Assembly (NCBI GenBank): GCA_028455995.1 | Contig: JABELC010000013.1 | Span: forward strand, 992,001-1,056,000 | DNA length: 64,000 nucleotides | Source of the DNA: Scleromitrula shiraiana | Taxonomy: Eukaryota > Ascomycota > Leotiomycetes > Helotiales > Sclerotiniaceae | Direction of reading: 5' to 3' | Made by a program: the position numbers and the translations under genes | In this document: positions 50,403 through 61,346 of the stretch, piece after piece | Layout: the number at the start of each line of letters is the position of its first letter | Position numbering within the stretch: position 1 is the first letter of the stretch | The notes under the pieces: generated by a model | What the model was told of the DNA's origin: nothing | Seen by the model: the letters and a program-made list of their open reading frames with translations, nothing else | Database searches by the model: none

Positions 50403-51894
50403 TTACTCGTCCCAAATAACCTCAATTATTCCTAGAGCAGACCCTTTCGGCTCTGTAACACGCTTCAACTTGAATCTTGGATCAGCTTCTACAATCAGAG
50501 TGGTCCATTCGCTCACAGTTCTCTCTCGTGAATTGAAAACAGCTCCCATGTTTAGATCTTCTGCTCTATACATCACAATTTGTCAGCGAAGCTCTCACAT
50601 CACTTCTGAGTCACGAACCTCAAGTCCCTTTCCCTCCATAGCGGTACCGTGCCAGGTTCTGGCATGCATGTGTCTTGAATAATTATTCTTACGCCGGGTC
50701 TCAGCGCCGGAATCTGGGCCCTAAGGATGAGAATACAATATTTGTCGGCCCAATTATGCAGGATCCATCGGAAGTAAAAAACGTCGGCTTGAATTGTTTG
50801 AGGAGCAAAAAAGTCGTGCGCCATGAAGCGCACTCTTTCCTTCAGATCTTCTGGCACTCTGAAACCAGCGTTTTCGACAACTTTATCCATATCTTGAACA
50901 AGGATGCGCAAGTTTTTGAATCGCTTTGCCAAGTCGATAGCAACATGGCCTTGGGCCCCACCAATATCGAGAACCTGACATTGTCCTAACGATGACCAGT
51001 CATAGTGATCAGCGATATATGATGTATCATATTCTGGTCTAGTCGAGAATACTTTCATAGCGTTCGAAAAACGAATCGCTCGATCAGGACTACTCCCAAC
51101 AATGGTATAAATGGATTCTGTTGTGTTGTTTGACAAAGAGAATCCCTAAAGCTTGATGTCAGCCCAATTCCATTATTGCCAAGAGATCTTCATAACTTGC
51201 CGTCTCATTAGCCTCCTCAGACCCAGGCCATTTTTCTAGAGCATCTAGCATCTTAATTACTCTATCATTAGTCTCTATATCATGTGAAAGAGCGATTAAA
51301 TGACGTCAATGACTCAATGGTATCTTACATTGACAGCTGCGGGCCACATTTCTTCTGTTCCAACTTTGAGCCAGTCATTCATCAGTGAGTTGGCTAGCAT
51401 CTTAGATACCTTGGTATGGGCCAAAACGTGCGGTTGAGGTTCATGGAATACTCGCATGGTTATGGCATGTCGGAGGAGACGAGTGACAATTTGCTCACTC
51501 AAGCCTGTTCTATCAGCTACCTCTGAGAAGGAAACGTGCCCCCCCGCTGGGATCATACTAGCAATATCGAAACGAGCGATAGCTTGCAAGCACACTGGAT
51601 TGTTGTGCTTTCATCTGATTAGCAAAGAACGTCATTAATTTGGAACATATCTACCCCATTATACTTGTAGATCAGAGTCAGCGGATCTAGAAGCAAGTCA
51701 TTGAGTTCGGTCGTGGCATCAATAATTGCATTTTGTACGTCGTATGCTTCTATCGGGAGCGACGTTGGCGCATCCTCGTGGAATGATGGTGATGAGACGT
51801 TTTGAATTGCTAATATTTCATTCATTTTTGCGACTGAGTTGTTGATTGTTTCTGCAAGATGTACGATCCGTGGGAGAGAGGTATTAGTGGCCAT
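50403..51894 (-). CDS. SAM-dependent O-methyltransferase, cluster member 1 (5 exons)
   Basis: Methyltransferase of the plant-type O-methyltransferase family common in fungal polyketide and NRPS-like clusters; likely methylates a phenolic or enolic hydroxyl. CDS complement(join(50403..50565,50619..51145,51201..51272,51329..51607,51655..51894)), 426 residues, all junctions in frame. The N-terminal dimerisation region spans exons 1-3, with a winged helix (FSEVADRTGLSEQIVTRLLR). The SAM site is VLDIGGAQGHVAIDLAKRF with acidic VQDMDKVVE. The catalytic region is RWILHNWADKY, where the His is the expected base, then IIQDTCMPEPG. Exon 5 ends with VTEPKGSALGIIEVIWDE. Introns are 47, 56, 55 and 53 bp. 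The third (51146-51200) begins with GC (GCAAGT) instead of GT, a known minor class; the GT alternatives break the frame. Divergent from the synthetase gene; no inactivating change seen. Confidence 0.9.
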
Positions 51895-52755
51895 ATTGCT
51901 GTTCAGTATGACGTTGTCTGGTCAAGTTGTATACGAAATAAAACAGAATGGCTTCGGAGCAATCGCCTTGAGTGTCAAGCGCAGTGGCTAGTCGTTATCA
52001 GAAAATACCCAAAAAGATTTTCTTGCCTTAATGTAATATTTTGTACCAGAAGAGAATCTCTCAAAGATCTTAAGATATGCCCTGGTGGATCTTCCTATCT
52101 ATCTTAATAGTACAATGAGAGCTTCTAGTTCATAGCTTTGCTTGAGAATTTTCCATTTTGATGCAAAGAAGGGGCGTATATAGGTGCTTCCGTGTCAGCA
52201 CGCTATGTAACCAATAACTTCACGCCAATCGGCTGTATTAGGTGTACAAGAATGACGGAAAACTCCGAAATAATGCGTAGTTTTATCATGGATTTGGGCG
52301 TATAGGATGCCATACCGGGCAGTCTTTGAACCGGGAAGTATTCAAGATGACCCTAGACAGCTAGGGCTGAAGCGGCAGATGAGTTGCCAAGCATTTATGC
52401 AGCTATAACAAACGGGATTGCTCTGTATACAGACCTTGTGCTTGCATATGTCTCCGGATGGTTAGTCTGTCCGTAGAAGATGTACCAAACTAGGGACTAG
52501 GACACCATCAACTTTTCTGATCCCAGTTTGAAGCTTCGCCTCTCTACACTACCTCCCTCGGAGTTTATTATTCTCGACGCCTTGCAGTATTGCCAAGCTT
52601 ACATATGTGGAACATAAGAAAAACAAATGTTGGTTGCAGAAATCCCAGTTGCAGTTGCTAGAGGGGCATTACTATAAATAAAGATCATCATTCGTTATCT
52701 TAGCGTTTGCAGAGCGGGCCATTTTCAGTTATCAAAATTTTAATAGTCCACTACT
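51895..52755. promoter_or_regulatory. 861-bp divergent promoter region of the cluster
   Basis: Separates the O-methyltransferase (-) from the NRPS-like gene (+). A TATA-like TATAAATA lies at 52673-52680, 76 bp before the synthetase ATG. Two CCAAT pentamers occur near 52208-52225, and a symmetric TATATA lies near 52170 about 280 bp from the methyltransferase ATG. An 82-codon open frame at 51859-52107 (+) overlaps the methyltransferase start and has no family features. Co-regulation is inferred from the arrangement. Confidence 0.55.
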
Positions 52756-55605
52756 ATGGGATCTCTAGATTCCTCACAGTCTAATATTGGGGGTAACAGC
52801 CTCCAAAATCTTCTTAGTCACAGAGCAAATTCGGGAGACTCATGGCTTCTGTTTTATCCCCTTGGAAATACTTCAAAGCCACTCAAAATCTCGTATCAAA
52901 GTCTACACACTCAAGCAAAGGAAAATTCTCTTGTCATTCGGTCTATCGAGGGTTTCAGAGATGGCGAACCTATTCTTCTCCATGTGGATGATCACTGGGA
53001 TGCTATACTTTGGTTTTGGTCTATTCTGCTTGCGAATGGATTGCCGGTTCTCTCATCCCCATTCAGCAACGTTGAGCAGCATAGAAAGAAGCATATACAA
53101 GGGTTATCGGAGCTTTTAGGAGACCCAATCTGCATTACCCGAAAGGAGTCTCTTCATCTATTTGAGGGGAGTTGCCACTTACAGCTGAATACTATCGAGT
53201 CCTTAATCTCAACTCAAGAACTACATCGATACGGCGACAATCCAGACCAATTTACATGTTTCCAGGATCCAGCTGTTCTAATGTTGACCTCTGGTAGTAC
53301 TGGTATTCCGAAAGCCGTACCACTCACGCATAATCAAATCTTGAAAGCCATTATTGGCAAAGCTTCTGTACGCCCTCTTCCACCAGACGGATCTTTTCTA
53401 AATTGGGTGGGGCTTGATCATGTTGCGAGCCTAGTTGAGATTCATCTGCAAGCCATGTATCTTAGTTTCGATCAGATTCATGTTCACCCTGCCAATATCA
53501 TCTCTTCGCCCCTCAAATTTCTTGATCTTCTTTCGCATCACCGTGTTTCTCGCTCGTTTGCCCCTAATTTTTTCCTGGCTAAATTGGTATCAACGATTCA
53601 GCTGCCATCCGAGCATACCACGGCCACATGGAATTTGTCGAACCTGACAATCCTCGCGTCTGGTGGCGAAGCAAATGATGTGAAAACCTGCATTGCAGTA
53701 TCTGACTTACTCGAAAAATGCGGATCACGTCGCAACGTCATTGCCACGGGATTTGGAATGACGGAGACATGCGCTGGAGCTATCTTTAATCTCAACTGTC
53801 CAGATTATGATGTTGCTAATGGCTATACTATTGCATCCGTTGGAAAAGGTATGAAAGGTATAAAGATGCGTGTCACTATGTCTGCAAGAGAAGGAACTTC
53901 AAATCGGGAGCTTGCGCTGCCAAATCAACCCGGTGACCTCGAACTTTGTGGAGAGGTTGTATTTGATGGCTACTATCGCAATCCAAAAGCAACCGAGGAG
54001 GCTTTCACATCCGATGGTTGGTTTCGGACCGGAGACCAAGCGATTATTGATTCAAATGGCAATTTAAACCTAATAGGTAGAGTCAAGGATGTAGTCAACA
54101 TTAACGGCGTTAAGTTTGCCACTGCGGATATACAAGCTTCAATTGAGCAAGCGGTGGGTGACCGGGTCGATCGCATTATCAACTTTCCTTCCAGAGCGGG
54201 ATATACCGAGCAAATCACCGTTGCATACATTCCCAACAAATGGCCTATGCAACCGGAAGACATGATGGTGGTGGATAACTTGGTGCTTCAAGCATGTGTT
54301 ATTTGTGCCGGATCTCGTCCACTTGTCTTTTCGCTCAGAAAAGAGTCACTTCTCCTCCTCCCACTTTCTGCTTTGGGGAAAATATCACGAACCAAAATCA
54401 GATCACTCTTTGAGAGTGGCGCGTTTGTTGATGACCTAAAATTGCATCAGATAGCACTCGAGACGTTGATGAATTCTAAAAAGAGTAAAATCAAACGAAG
54501 CGAAATAAGCGAGGCCGAGGCCAGCTATATCGATGACTTTTCCAGAATAGTTGGCACTGCCATCGATGCAATTGATGTTGACACGTCAATTTTTGATTTG
54601 GGCTTCACGTCAATGGATTTGATTAGACTAAAGCATCGTATAGACACGCGGCTGCAGACCTCCATACCTGTAGTTTTACTAATGAAGAACCCCACTGCCG
54701 AGTTGCTAGCTGCAGCTATGAGCACTGAGTCAGTTCGGACCTCCACAGTGGAAAACTACGAGCCCGTGGTTACATTCCGGTCAAGTGGTACAAAGACACC
54801 ATTATGGTTGGTGCATCCAGGTGTGGGTGAGGTGCTTGTGTTTGTCGGACTATCTCAACACCTTGCTGACGATGACCGGCCATTATATGCTCTACGAGCC
54901 AGGGGCTTTGAGCCAGGGCAGAAACGCTTCAGTTCCATTGGTGAGGCCGTCCAAACGTACACGACAGCAATTCAAAAGAGGCAGCCTCGTGGGCCATATG
55001 CACTGGCCGGTTATAGCTACGGCACAATGCTTGCCTTCGAGATAGCGAAGAAGCTCGAGGAGAGCAACAGACCAGGGATTGTGCGTTTTCTTGGTAGTTT
55101 CAACCTACCGCCCCATATCAAACAGCGTATGCGTCAGCTTAATTGGAATATGTGCTTGTTGCATTTGACCCACTTCTTGGGCTTGACCACAGAAGCATAT
55201 GCTGATAGCATTGACGAAAAAGGGTTTCGCGCCGTCCAGCGTGATAAGGCTGTGACGCAGGTCCTCGGCGTAGCAGATAGTAACCGTTGGGAGGAACTAG
55301 GGATGGATGAGGAAGGGCTTGCGAGTTGGGCAGATGTTGCTTACGGCTTGCAGAGTATGGCTGCTGATTATGACCCACAAGGAAGAGTGGACGTAATAGA
55401 CATCTTTCATGCCATACCGTTGAAGATAGCAGCTGCCTCTAGAGAGGAATGGGTAAGCAATCAACTTAATAAGTGGAGCGATTTCTGCCGTACGGAGCCC
55501 AGATTTCACAAGGTTGGAGGAGCACATTACACCATGATTGGACCCGAACATGTTCTCGACTTCTCAGTAACATTGAAGGCTGCTTTGAAGGCTAGAGGAC
55601 TTTGA
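52756..55605 (+). CDS. NRPS-like synthetase, A-T-TE (aryl-acid dimerising type)
   Basis: Single-exon gene, 949 residues, about the usual length of A-T-TE synthetases of the TdiA/AtrA/MicA group. These activate aromatic alpha-keto acids and join two of them into quinones, furanones or butyrolactones. The adenylation domain (about 30-560) has LTSGSTGIPKAVPLTH (from about 176), GFGMTETCAG (about 333), the adenylate motif GWFRTGDQA (about 423-431) and the A10 Lys in LGKISRTKI (about 540). The carrier domain has FDLGFTSMDLIRLK with the phosphopantetheine Ser at about 619. The thioesterase (about 670-949) starts LWLVHPGVGEVLVFVGL, has GYSYG with Ser754 as nucleophile, and His924 in GGAHYTMIG. No condensation domain exists, so release and carbon-carbon coupling must be done by the TE. 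The ATG at 52756 sits just downstream of a TATA-like box. Exact substrate and ring type cannot be told from sequence alone. Confidence 0.93.
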   Translation: MGSLDSSQSNIGGNSLQNLLSHRANSGDSWLLFYPLGNTSKPLKISYQSLHTQAKENSLVIRSIEGFRDGEPILLHVDDHWDAILWFWSILLANGLPVLSSPFSNVEQHRKKHIQGLSELLGDPICITRKESLHLFEGSCHLQLNTIESLISTQELHRYGDNPDQFTCFQDPAVLMLTSGSTGIPKAVPLTHNQILKAIIGKASVRPLPPDGSFLNWVGLDHVASLVEIHLQAMYLSFDQIHVHPANIISSPLKFLDLLSHHRVSRSFAPNFFLAKLVSTIQLPSEHTTATWNLSNLTILASGGEANDVKTCIAVSDLLEKCGSRRNVIATGFGMTETCAGAIFNLNCPDYDVANGYTIASVGKGMKGIKMRVTMSAREGTSNRELALPNQPGDLELCGEVVFDGYYRNPKATEEAFTSDGWFRTGDQAIIDSNGNLNLIGRVKDVVNINGVKFATADIQASIEQAVGDRVDRIINFPSRAGYTEQITVAYIPNKWPMQPEDMMVVDNLVLQACVICAGSRPLVFSLRKESLLLLPLSALGKISRTKIRSLFESGAFVDDLKLHQIALETLMNSKKSKIKRSEISEAEASYIDDFSRIVGTAIDAIDVDTSIFDLGFTSMDLIRLKHRIDTRLQTSIPVVLLMKNPTAELLAAAMSTESVRTSTVENYEPVVTFRSSGTKTPLWLVHPGVGEVLVFVGLSQHLADDDRPLYALRARGFEPGQKRFSSIGEAVQTYTTAIQKRQPRGPYALAGYSYGTMLAFEIAKKLEESNRPGIVRFLGSFNLPPHIKQRMRQLNWNMCLLHLTHFLGLTTEAYADSIDEKGFRAVQRDKAVTQVLGVADSNRWEELGMDEEGLASWADVAYGLQSMAADYDPQGRVDVIDIFHAIPLKIAAASREEWVSNQLNKWSDFCRTEPRFHKVGGAHYTMIGPEHVLDFSVTLKAALKARGL

Positions 55606-55734
55606 TATAAATACTTATGTTTCTTGTTACTCGTCTACAGCGTGCGTTTTTATGATTCAGACTTACTTTCAAATTTCAATTCCAATCTCAATCATAGCTT
55701 TAAATTACAAGTCAATACAACCATATCTGCAAAA

Positions 55735-57131
55735 ATGGATATAGCTTTAGTACAAATCAAGCAGTTTGCAGAGTCAGCTGATGAAGTAGCTCGCCAAAAG
55801 CTCATGACTACTTTACATAAGTTAGCGTATTCAATGGAAAGTTCTAATGACACAACTCGTAGATTTGGTCATATGGTGAGCTCATAAATCAATTACGACG
55901 TTCCAGTTTAATGGGCATTTCCAGATTCTCCAACCAGCAGCTATCAAGATAGGCATCGACTTGAGAATCTTTAGATTTCTGGTGGAGGCTGGCCAGCCCC
56001 TGAGCGCGAAGGATCTCTCTCTTAAAACTGGCTCCGAGCAACAATTGATGGGTATTATGATCTAGTTCTATACATTTCCAATCCGTGATTGCCGAACTAC
56101 CACTTACTTCTGAGCAGCACGGATTTTACGCTATCTTGCTACCATTGATGCATTGGATGAGGTCTCTGACGGATATTCAGCTAACCATGTCACAAATAAC
56201 CTAGTAGAGAAAGTCACCGAAGCGGGTGTTTGCCATTAGTAGGTTTTCCTCCGAGCTTGGATAATTGTGAATCTATCTTGCTCTAACGATCACACGTTAC
56301 AACTAGCTTTGGAACAGTTGGGCCGCAGTATCTAGCTCTCCCATCGTTTTTGGAGAAAACAGGATATCAGGACTCCAAAGACGAGTTGCATACAGCGTTT
56401 CAAGATGCATGGGGAACGTCCCTGCACGCATTTGCATGGTTTGCAGAGCATCCGGATCATTTGACTCCTTTCAACGATTACATGGCCCTCCGGCGCGAGC
56501 CAGAGCTTTCCTGGCTGAACGTGTATCCCATCACTCAAGAGACTCAGGATTGTAACATGGAAAGACCTCTGTATGTAAATGTTGGTGGAGGTGTGGGACA
56601 CCAATGTGCTCAGTTCAAGGAAAAGTATCCCGATGTACCTGGCCGTGTGATCCTTCAAGACCTGCCCCATTCAATTGCCAAAGCCCTGCAGACTCCTGAT
56701 GTGGAGAACATGGTGCACAACTTCTTTGAGCCTCAACCGATCAAAGGTAAGCCGGTCTTATGATTCCCCGACTGGAATATCATACTGACATGATGATAAT
56801 AACAGGTGCTAAGTTTTATTACATGCGGGGTGTGTTGCATAACCATCCTCCTCACAAAGTCCAAAAGCTGCTCGAGAACACCAAAACGGCGATGGCACCA
56901 GATTCGGTTTTGCTAATAGATGAGATGATCCTGCCAGAAAGCGGCGTAAATGGCAACGCAGCGGCGATTGATGTGACCATGTTAACAGCTCTGGCTGCTA
57001 TGGAACGTACAGAGGCGCAGTGGGCTGAGACTTTGAAGAATGCCGGGCTTGAAATAGTGCGGGTGTATACATACAATCCCTTGTATTACGAGAGTGTTAT
57101 GGACGTCCGTTTGATGAAGAATGCACAGTGA
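55735..57131 (+). CDS. SAM-dependent O-methyltransferase, cluster member 2 (5 exons)
   Basis: Second O-methyltransferase, diverged from member 1. CDS join(55735..55875,55925..56051,56118..56238,56307..56746,56806..57131), 384 residues; four introns of 49-68 bp with GTGAGC, GTATTA, GTAGGT and GTAAGC donors, all in frame. Exon 2 begins ILQPAAIKIGIDLRIFRFLV, the dimerisation helix, then the winged helix. Exon 4 starts FGTVGPQYLALPSFLEKTGY and carries the SAM motif YVNVGGGVGHQCAQF with VILQDLP. Exon 5 has the catalytic-type segment MRGVLHNHPPHKVQKLL and LLIDEMILPESGVN. The C terminus (ESVMDVRLMKNAQ) is normal for the family. The start follows the synthetase stop by 129 bp on the same strand. It is likely to act on the synthetase product; which hydroxyl is unknown. 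Confidence 0.9.
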
Positions 57132-57440
57132 TGCAAACAGGGGTCGATTGGAGGATGGTGTGGATACTTTAGCAGATATACCTACATTATTTCTCAAATG
57201 ATTGTACAAGCAAGATTAATGCATCATCATGCATGTAAGATGCAGACGGGGAACATATGCATGTAGAGATGTGACCTAGTACAAGTGCATTGAGATCTTG
57301 ATATGCTCGGTGTGTAGACTTTCGGTCCCACCCATCTACTATACGTCCAACCTTTTGTGGACATGGAATATTCATCCTCGAAGAATCAGCGTCTTCGTTA
57401 TTATCAGAGTTAGCACTACTCCTCTTACAGCAATTTATTA

Positions 57441-57651
57441 ATGGAAATTTCAGTACAATCTGACATTCTAGATTTTACAACGACTAAATCTGTAAGTCGA
57501 GATTTGAGCAAAATTCAACTAGTGCCATTTGTTTTTTCAGATAACTTCAATAGATGATACCTATTTTGGATTCATGGTGCAGGATTTGACGGAGCAAACA
57601 AACAGCTTTCAGAATTTTGATGATACGCCTGATAGATTCATTAGTTTCTAG
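57441..57651 (+). CDS. possible small two-exon ORF, 53 residues
   Basis: Between the second methyltransferase and the P450 there is an ATG at 57441, a canonical 49-bp intron (57492-57540; GTAAGT at the 5' end, TTTTTTCAG at the 3' end) and an in-frame second exon ending at 57651. The product starts MEISVQSDILDFTTTKSITS and ends DDTPDRFISF; it is acidic, with no signal peptide or membrane segment. I recognise no family. The good splice signals and frame-keeping join are the only support. It could instead be a relic or an upstream exon of the P450 gene. Confidence 0.35.
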
Positions 57652-57757
57652 TTATTCCTTTCTCAACCTCCTCATTTTTGTGATCAAACTACTTTTGTCC
57701 TTCGTTGAAAACTAAAGATTCATCTCGAATCTCTTTCACAACATCGTTCAAATCGTA

Positions 57758-59240
57758 ATGTCTTAGTCCGATCAGAAACTTTTGTTTGCTTTCGTGGTTG
57801 CCGGCGTTATTCTAATAAAATTTATTATTTATATATTTTCTTATAACAAAGAACATGCCAAAGTATGGGTCAACATCCAAGCCGTTGGTGTGCCATCATC
57901 TGGAGTTCTTTCGTGGACTCGAGCCATATTTGCAAGCATATTATCCATTCCAAAACATACACATGATGGATACGAGAAAATTTGTAAAGCTCAAGACCAG
58001 CCATTTGCACTGCCAACCATGTGGATGGGTACTGCTGTTATTGTTCTACCTCCATCGTTTTTATTTCTTCTCAATAAACCTGATAGCGAGCTATCGGGGT
58101 TTAGAGCTCTGCTTGACACGATCCAACTGCCGTACATGATCTCTGATCGTGATATTTACGAAAACGTCATTCATTTCGATGTTGTTCGTAAGAGACTCAC
58201 TAAAAAAGATATCGGTTCTCTCGCTGCTGCAACCGCAGAAGAGATTGATGTTGCCTTTCGTGAATCTTGGGGCGTAGCGAATGAATGGAAACAAGTCAAT
58301 GGATGGGGAGTATCCGGACGTATCATTACTCGCGCGGCACTGCGGATACTGCGGATACTAGTAGGACTGCCATTCTGTCACAATGAGAGATTATTCGAAG
58401 AGTCACAGTTATATGCAAACTCTCTATTTGCAGGCACCTCAGTCATTAATTGCCTACCTCCAATGACTCGCCCAATTCTAGCACCTTTATTGGCATTGTG
58501 CGCCAAATATTATCAAGGCCGTTGCCAGAAGATTCTAGAGCCCTATGTAGAAGCGAGAATATGCCGATGGAAAGAGCGTCAAGAGGGGGATGACTTATCC
58601 GTATGTACACATTAAATCCTCGTTAATTTTGGAGTCTTGCTAACTACTTTACATACAGAACGACTTCCTTCAGTGGATGATAACGAAGTGCTCCAATGAT
58701 CCTGCACAAATGAAGCCAAATAAATTGGCTATGCGACTTCTTGCTCTCAATACTATGTTTGTTTTCGCAATGGGTTACGTCTTCGCCCACTGCGTACTTG
58801 ATCTATACAGAAGTCCATCTAAGGACGAGTTTATTGGGGGGTTATGGGAAGAATGCATACGAGTTTCGATCAAACATAACAATTTATCAACCAAGGAAGC
58901 CGTTGATTGCCTTTATCGCGTCGATTCAACCGTGAGAGAGTCTATGCGCATCTCGGATGTTGGTGTTACTACTCTTCCTCTTGACGTTATAGCTAGACCC
59001 ATCGATCTTGGTAACGGTGTTATCGTCCCACGTGGAGTGCGAATGGTGTTTCCTACACAGCCAATGCATCTTGATTCCAGCTATTATGATGATCCTCTAA
59101 GATTCGATGCTTTCCGCTTCTCGCGAAAATTCGAGGACCTGAAGGATTCAAGTCACTTCATTGGGTACCAAACCACCGGTTTCTTTGAAATACACTGTTC
59201 GTATCCGGACTCCGGAGCTTACGTGCCGTTTATGGTGTAG
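57758..59240 (+). pseudogene. cytochrome P450 of the cluster, probably inactive
   Basis: Two exons, 57758..58600 and 58659..59240, joined by a 58-bp intron (GTATGT...ACAG). After ATG-TCT there is TAG (57764-57766), then an open frame with a membrane anchor (FAFVVAGVILIKFIIYIFSY), P450-like core and conserved pieces ATAEEIDVAFRESWGV, the ExxR motif in VRESMRI and IDLGNGVIVPRGVRM followed by YYDDPLRFDAFRFSRKF. The protein ends at PFMV with a stop at 59238-59240, exactly where the heme-binding loop (FGxGxxxCxG) should begin; the following bases give only a scrambled remnant. With no Cys heme ligand the product could not be a working monooxygenase. The early TAG might be bypassed if an upstream exon splices into the AG at 57774-57775, but that would not restore the heme loop. 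Confidence 0.75.
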
Positions 59241-60046
59241 GCGCATTTTAATGTACTTCATGGAGTTATCAATATTTCTATTACCTGATGAACCAGACTG
59301 TCGGGACGTTATAAATATTGATCAAGGATTCTCTCGGAGGTATGGTATCTTTCTGCTCTTTAGCCTGGAAGCGGACTATTATCTCCTAATTCTTCACTCG
59401 GTCAGTGCAAAATTGGGGAAGATTCAACCCATTAAATTGCACTACATAGTTTTCAACTCCCTGTGCACCTTTGCGTTTGGAGACAAGTACATTTGTGCAA
59501 CCACTTCGGCCTAATTTTTTCAGCGAAATGTTGCAGTTTCGTTGAGGTCCTCCTGATTCATGATTGCAACCCTACCACGAAGAAATACAATCACTGTTGC
59601 TACGAATCAATTCCAAATCACGACCATATCCAAAGATCTTTGCCACAAACGCATGTGGTTGACGTGAAGGAACTGGCATTGACTCCCACGAAGATTGTTC
59701 CAAATGTTGCAATCCTTCGAAAATGTACCAGAATGATTGATCTCGCGTTCTCAATGATGGAGAATATTCCTTTTTGAATGTAATGGCGAGTAGAAGGCTG
59801 CACCACTGAGGCACGGTGTTAATACAATCTCAGTCTTGCTTTCATTTGCATGTGTTTTTTCTTTTCTTCAAAGCAACCAACTACCATGTACGGAGTTCAT
59901 CAGAGAGCCTTAGGAGTCCAGTACCTAAATATTCACTACAAGCCTCCATAGACAAATAGCATGTTCGCTCGGCGTATCCACCATTATTGCTCCATTTTTC
60001 ATAACCACAAGTCTAGATTGACATTACTTTCGTTGTCCAATTCACA
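59241..60046. other. intergenic region after the P450 relic
   Basis: The first about 60 bp may be decayed heme-loop sequence. A 104-codon frame at 59463-59777 (+; contains VDVKELALTPTKIVPNV) has no recognisable family and is not called. Otherwise no gene seen; the last part must be the promoter of the membrane-protein gene. Confidence 0.45.
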
Positions 60047-61346
60047 ATGGCAACTCCCCTCACATTTCCACCTCCGATTGATCCTGATAATTTGGGCTGA
60101 GGGCCTCTGATCATTGGACTGACGTGGGCTTTTACCGCACTTGCCGTGGCTGCTGTGGGACTTCGACTGTATGTTCGCAGGAAGATAACTCAAGTTGCAG
60201 GTTGGGATGATTGGATCATGTTGGTATCCGTGGTAAGTACATAGTAGTCTTCAAAAACTACATTTTAACGATTAATGAATTTCAAACAAATTCTGACATG
60301 ATGTCGTTGATAGATACTTCAAGTTGCTAATCAGGCTTTAATCACGGTTTCATATGATTATTGTCTTGGAAAGCATGACATGAGCTTGAGACAGCCTGAC
60401 CAAATGGTCAACGTTCTCAAATGGAATTGGATAGCATCTGCATCGGGCATGCTAGTTTCTATATTGGCTCGAATTTCAATCGCCATTCTGTTGATTCGCC
60501 TCTTTGGAGTTAATCGATGGCTTAAGTGGTACTTAATCATCTTCACTGCATTGCAATCATTGATTGGTGATTTGATCATTCCTTTTACATGGGTACAAGA
60601 TGATCCGGTCCAGGGGCTTTGGGACATATATGACCCCAATGTCAAACATTGGGATCCAAGAATTGTGCTTTACATGGAATATCTGGGACAGTGTAAGTTT
60701 GAGACTTCATCAGTTTCTCGCCATAACTCGTTACATTGGAGTGTTACTGACTTCCTGACTGCTGATAGCCATGTATACATTTTCCGACTTGACCTATGTA
60801 CTAATCCCCGTTATTATCATCTGGAAGCTCAACATGCCTTTACGTCGTCGAATTGGACTAGTTCTCCTAATGTGTGTCTCCTTGTTCACAATGACAATGT
60901 CCATTTTGAAAGTTAAGGTAGCTCAAGGATCATCGCATGCCACCACAGATGTTCAATACAAGGCTAGTCTTGGTGTGCTATGGTCCGGCATGGAGCAAAC
61001 CTGTGTTATCATCATGGGATGTGTTCCAACGCTACGAAGTATTACGAACTTGGAATTTCCAGCTTTCAATGCTATCAGCTCATCACTATCGAGTCTCATT
61101 AGAGGCAATAAGAGTAAGCAATCATCTCTGGACAATGATTACAACGGATCTGGATACCATGATCTGGAACTTAACACTCATAAACTTGGTCAACTCGGTA
61201 CAAACGCCAAATCACGGGGCCCGACAGTTACCATCTATCCAGATGACAAACAAACAAGCGATCAGAACTTAGTCACGGACAATCATGTGCATCGGACTGA
61301 TCAGTTCAGCTTATCGTACGATCAGAGCCGCCAGAGCGCTGAGTAA
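60047..61346 (+). pseudogene. PTH11/rhodopsin-like integral membrane protein with nonsense codon
   Basis: Member of the fungal seven-helix rhodopsin-like (PTH11-related, SAT4) family. Three exons, 60047..60232, 60314..60692 and 60769..61346, with introns of 81 and 76 bp; all joins keep the frame and the full frame would be 380 codons. Helices are visible: GPLIIGLTWAFTALAVAAVG, GMLVSILARISIAILLIRLF, WYLIIFTALQSLIGDLII, FSDLTYVLIPVIIIW and IGLVLLMCVSLFTMTMSIL. The GWDDWIML segment in exon 1 and LRSITNLEFP near the last helix are family-typical. A TGA interrupts codon 18 (60098-60100), just before GPLIIGLTW, where homologues usually have Arg; CGA to TGA is the simplest cause. Everything downstream is intact, so the loss looks recent, or the codon is read through. 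The hydrophilic tail is rich in Ser, Asp and Thr. Confidence 0.75.

Noticed and set aside
50675..50989. 104-codon plus-strand frame
   Set aside because: Antisense shadow of methyltransferase exon 4, whose motifs are clear on the minus strand.
52787..53119. 110-codon frame inside the synthetase
   Set aside because: Alternate-frame shadow of the adenylation domain.
59463..59777. 104-codon frame after the cluster P450
   Set aside because: No recognisable family, no splice partners and unremarkable composition; not called as a gene.
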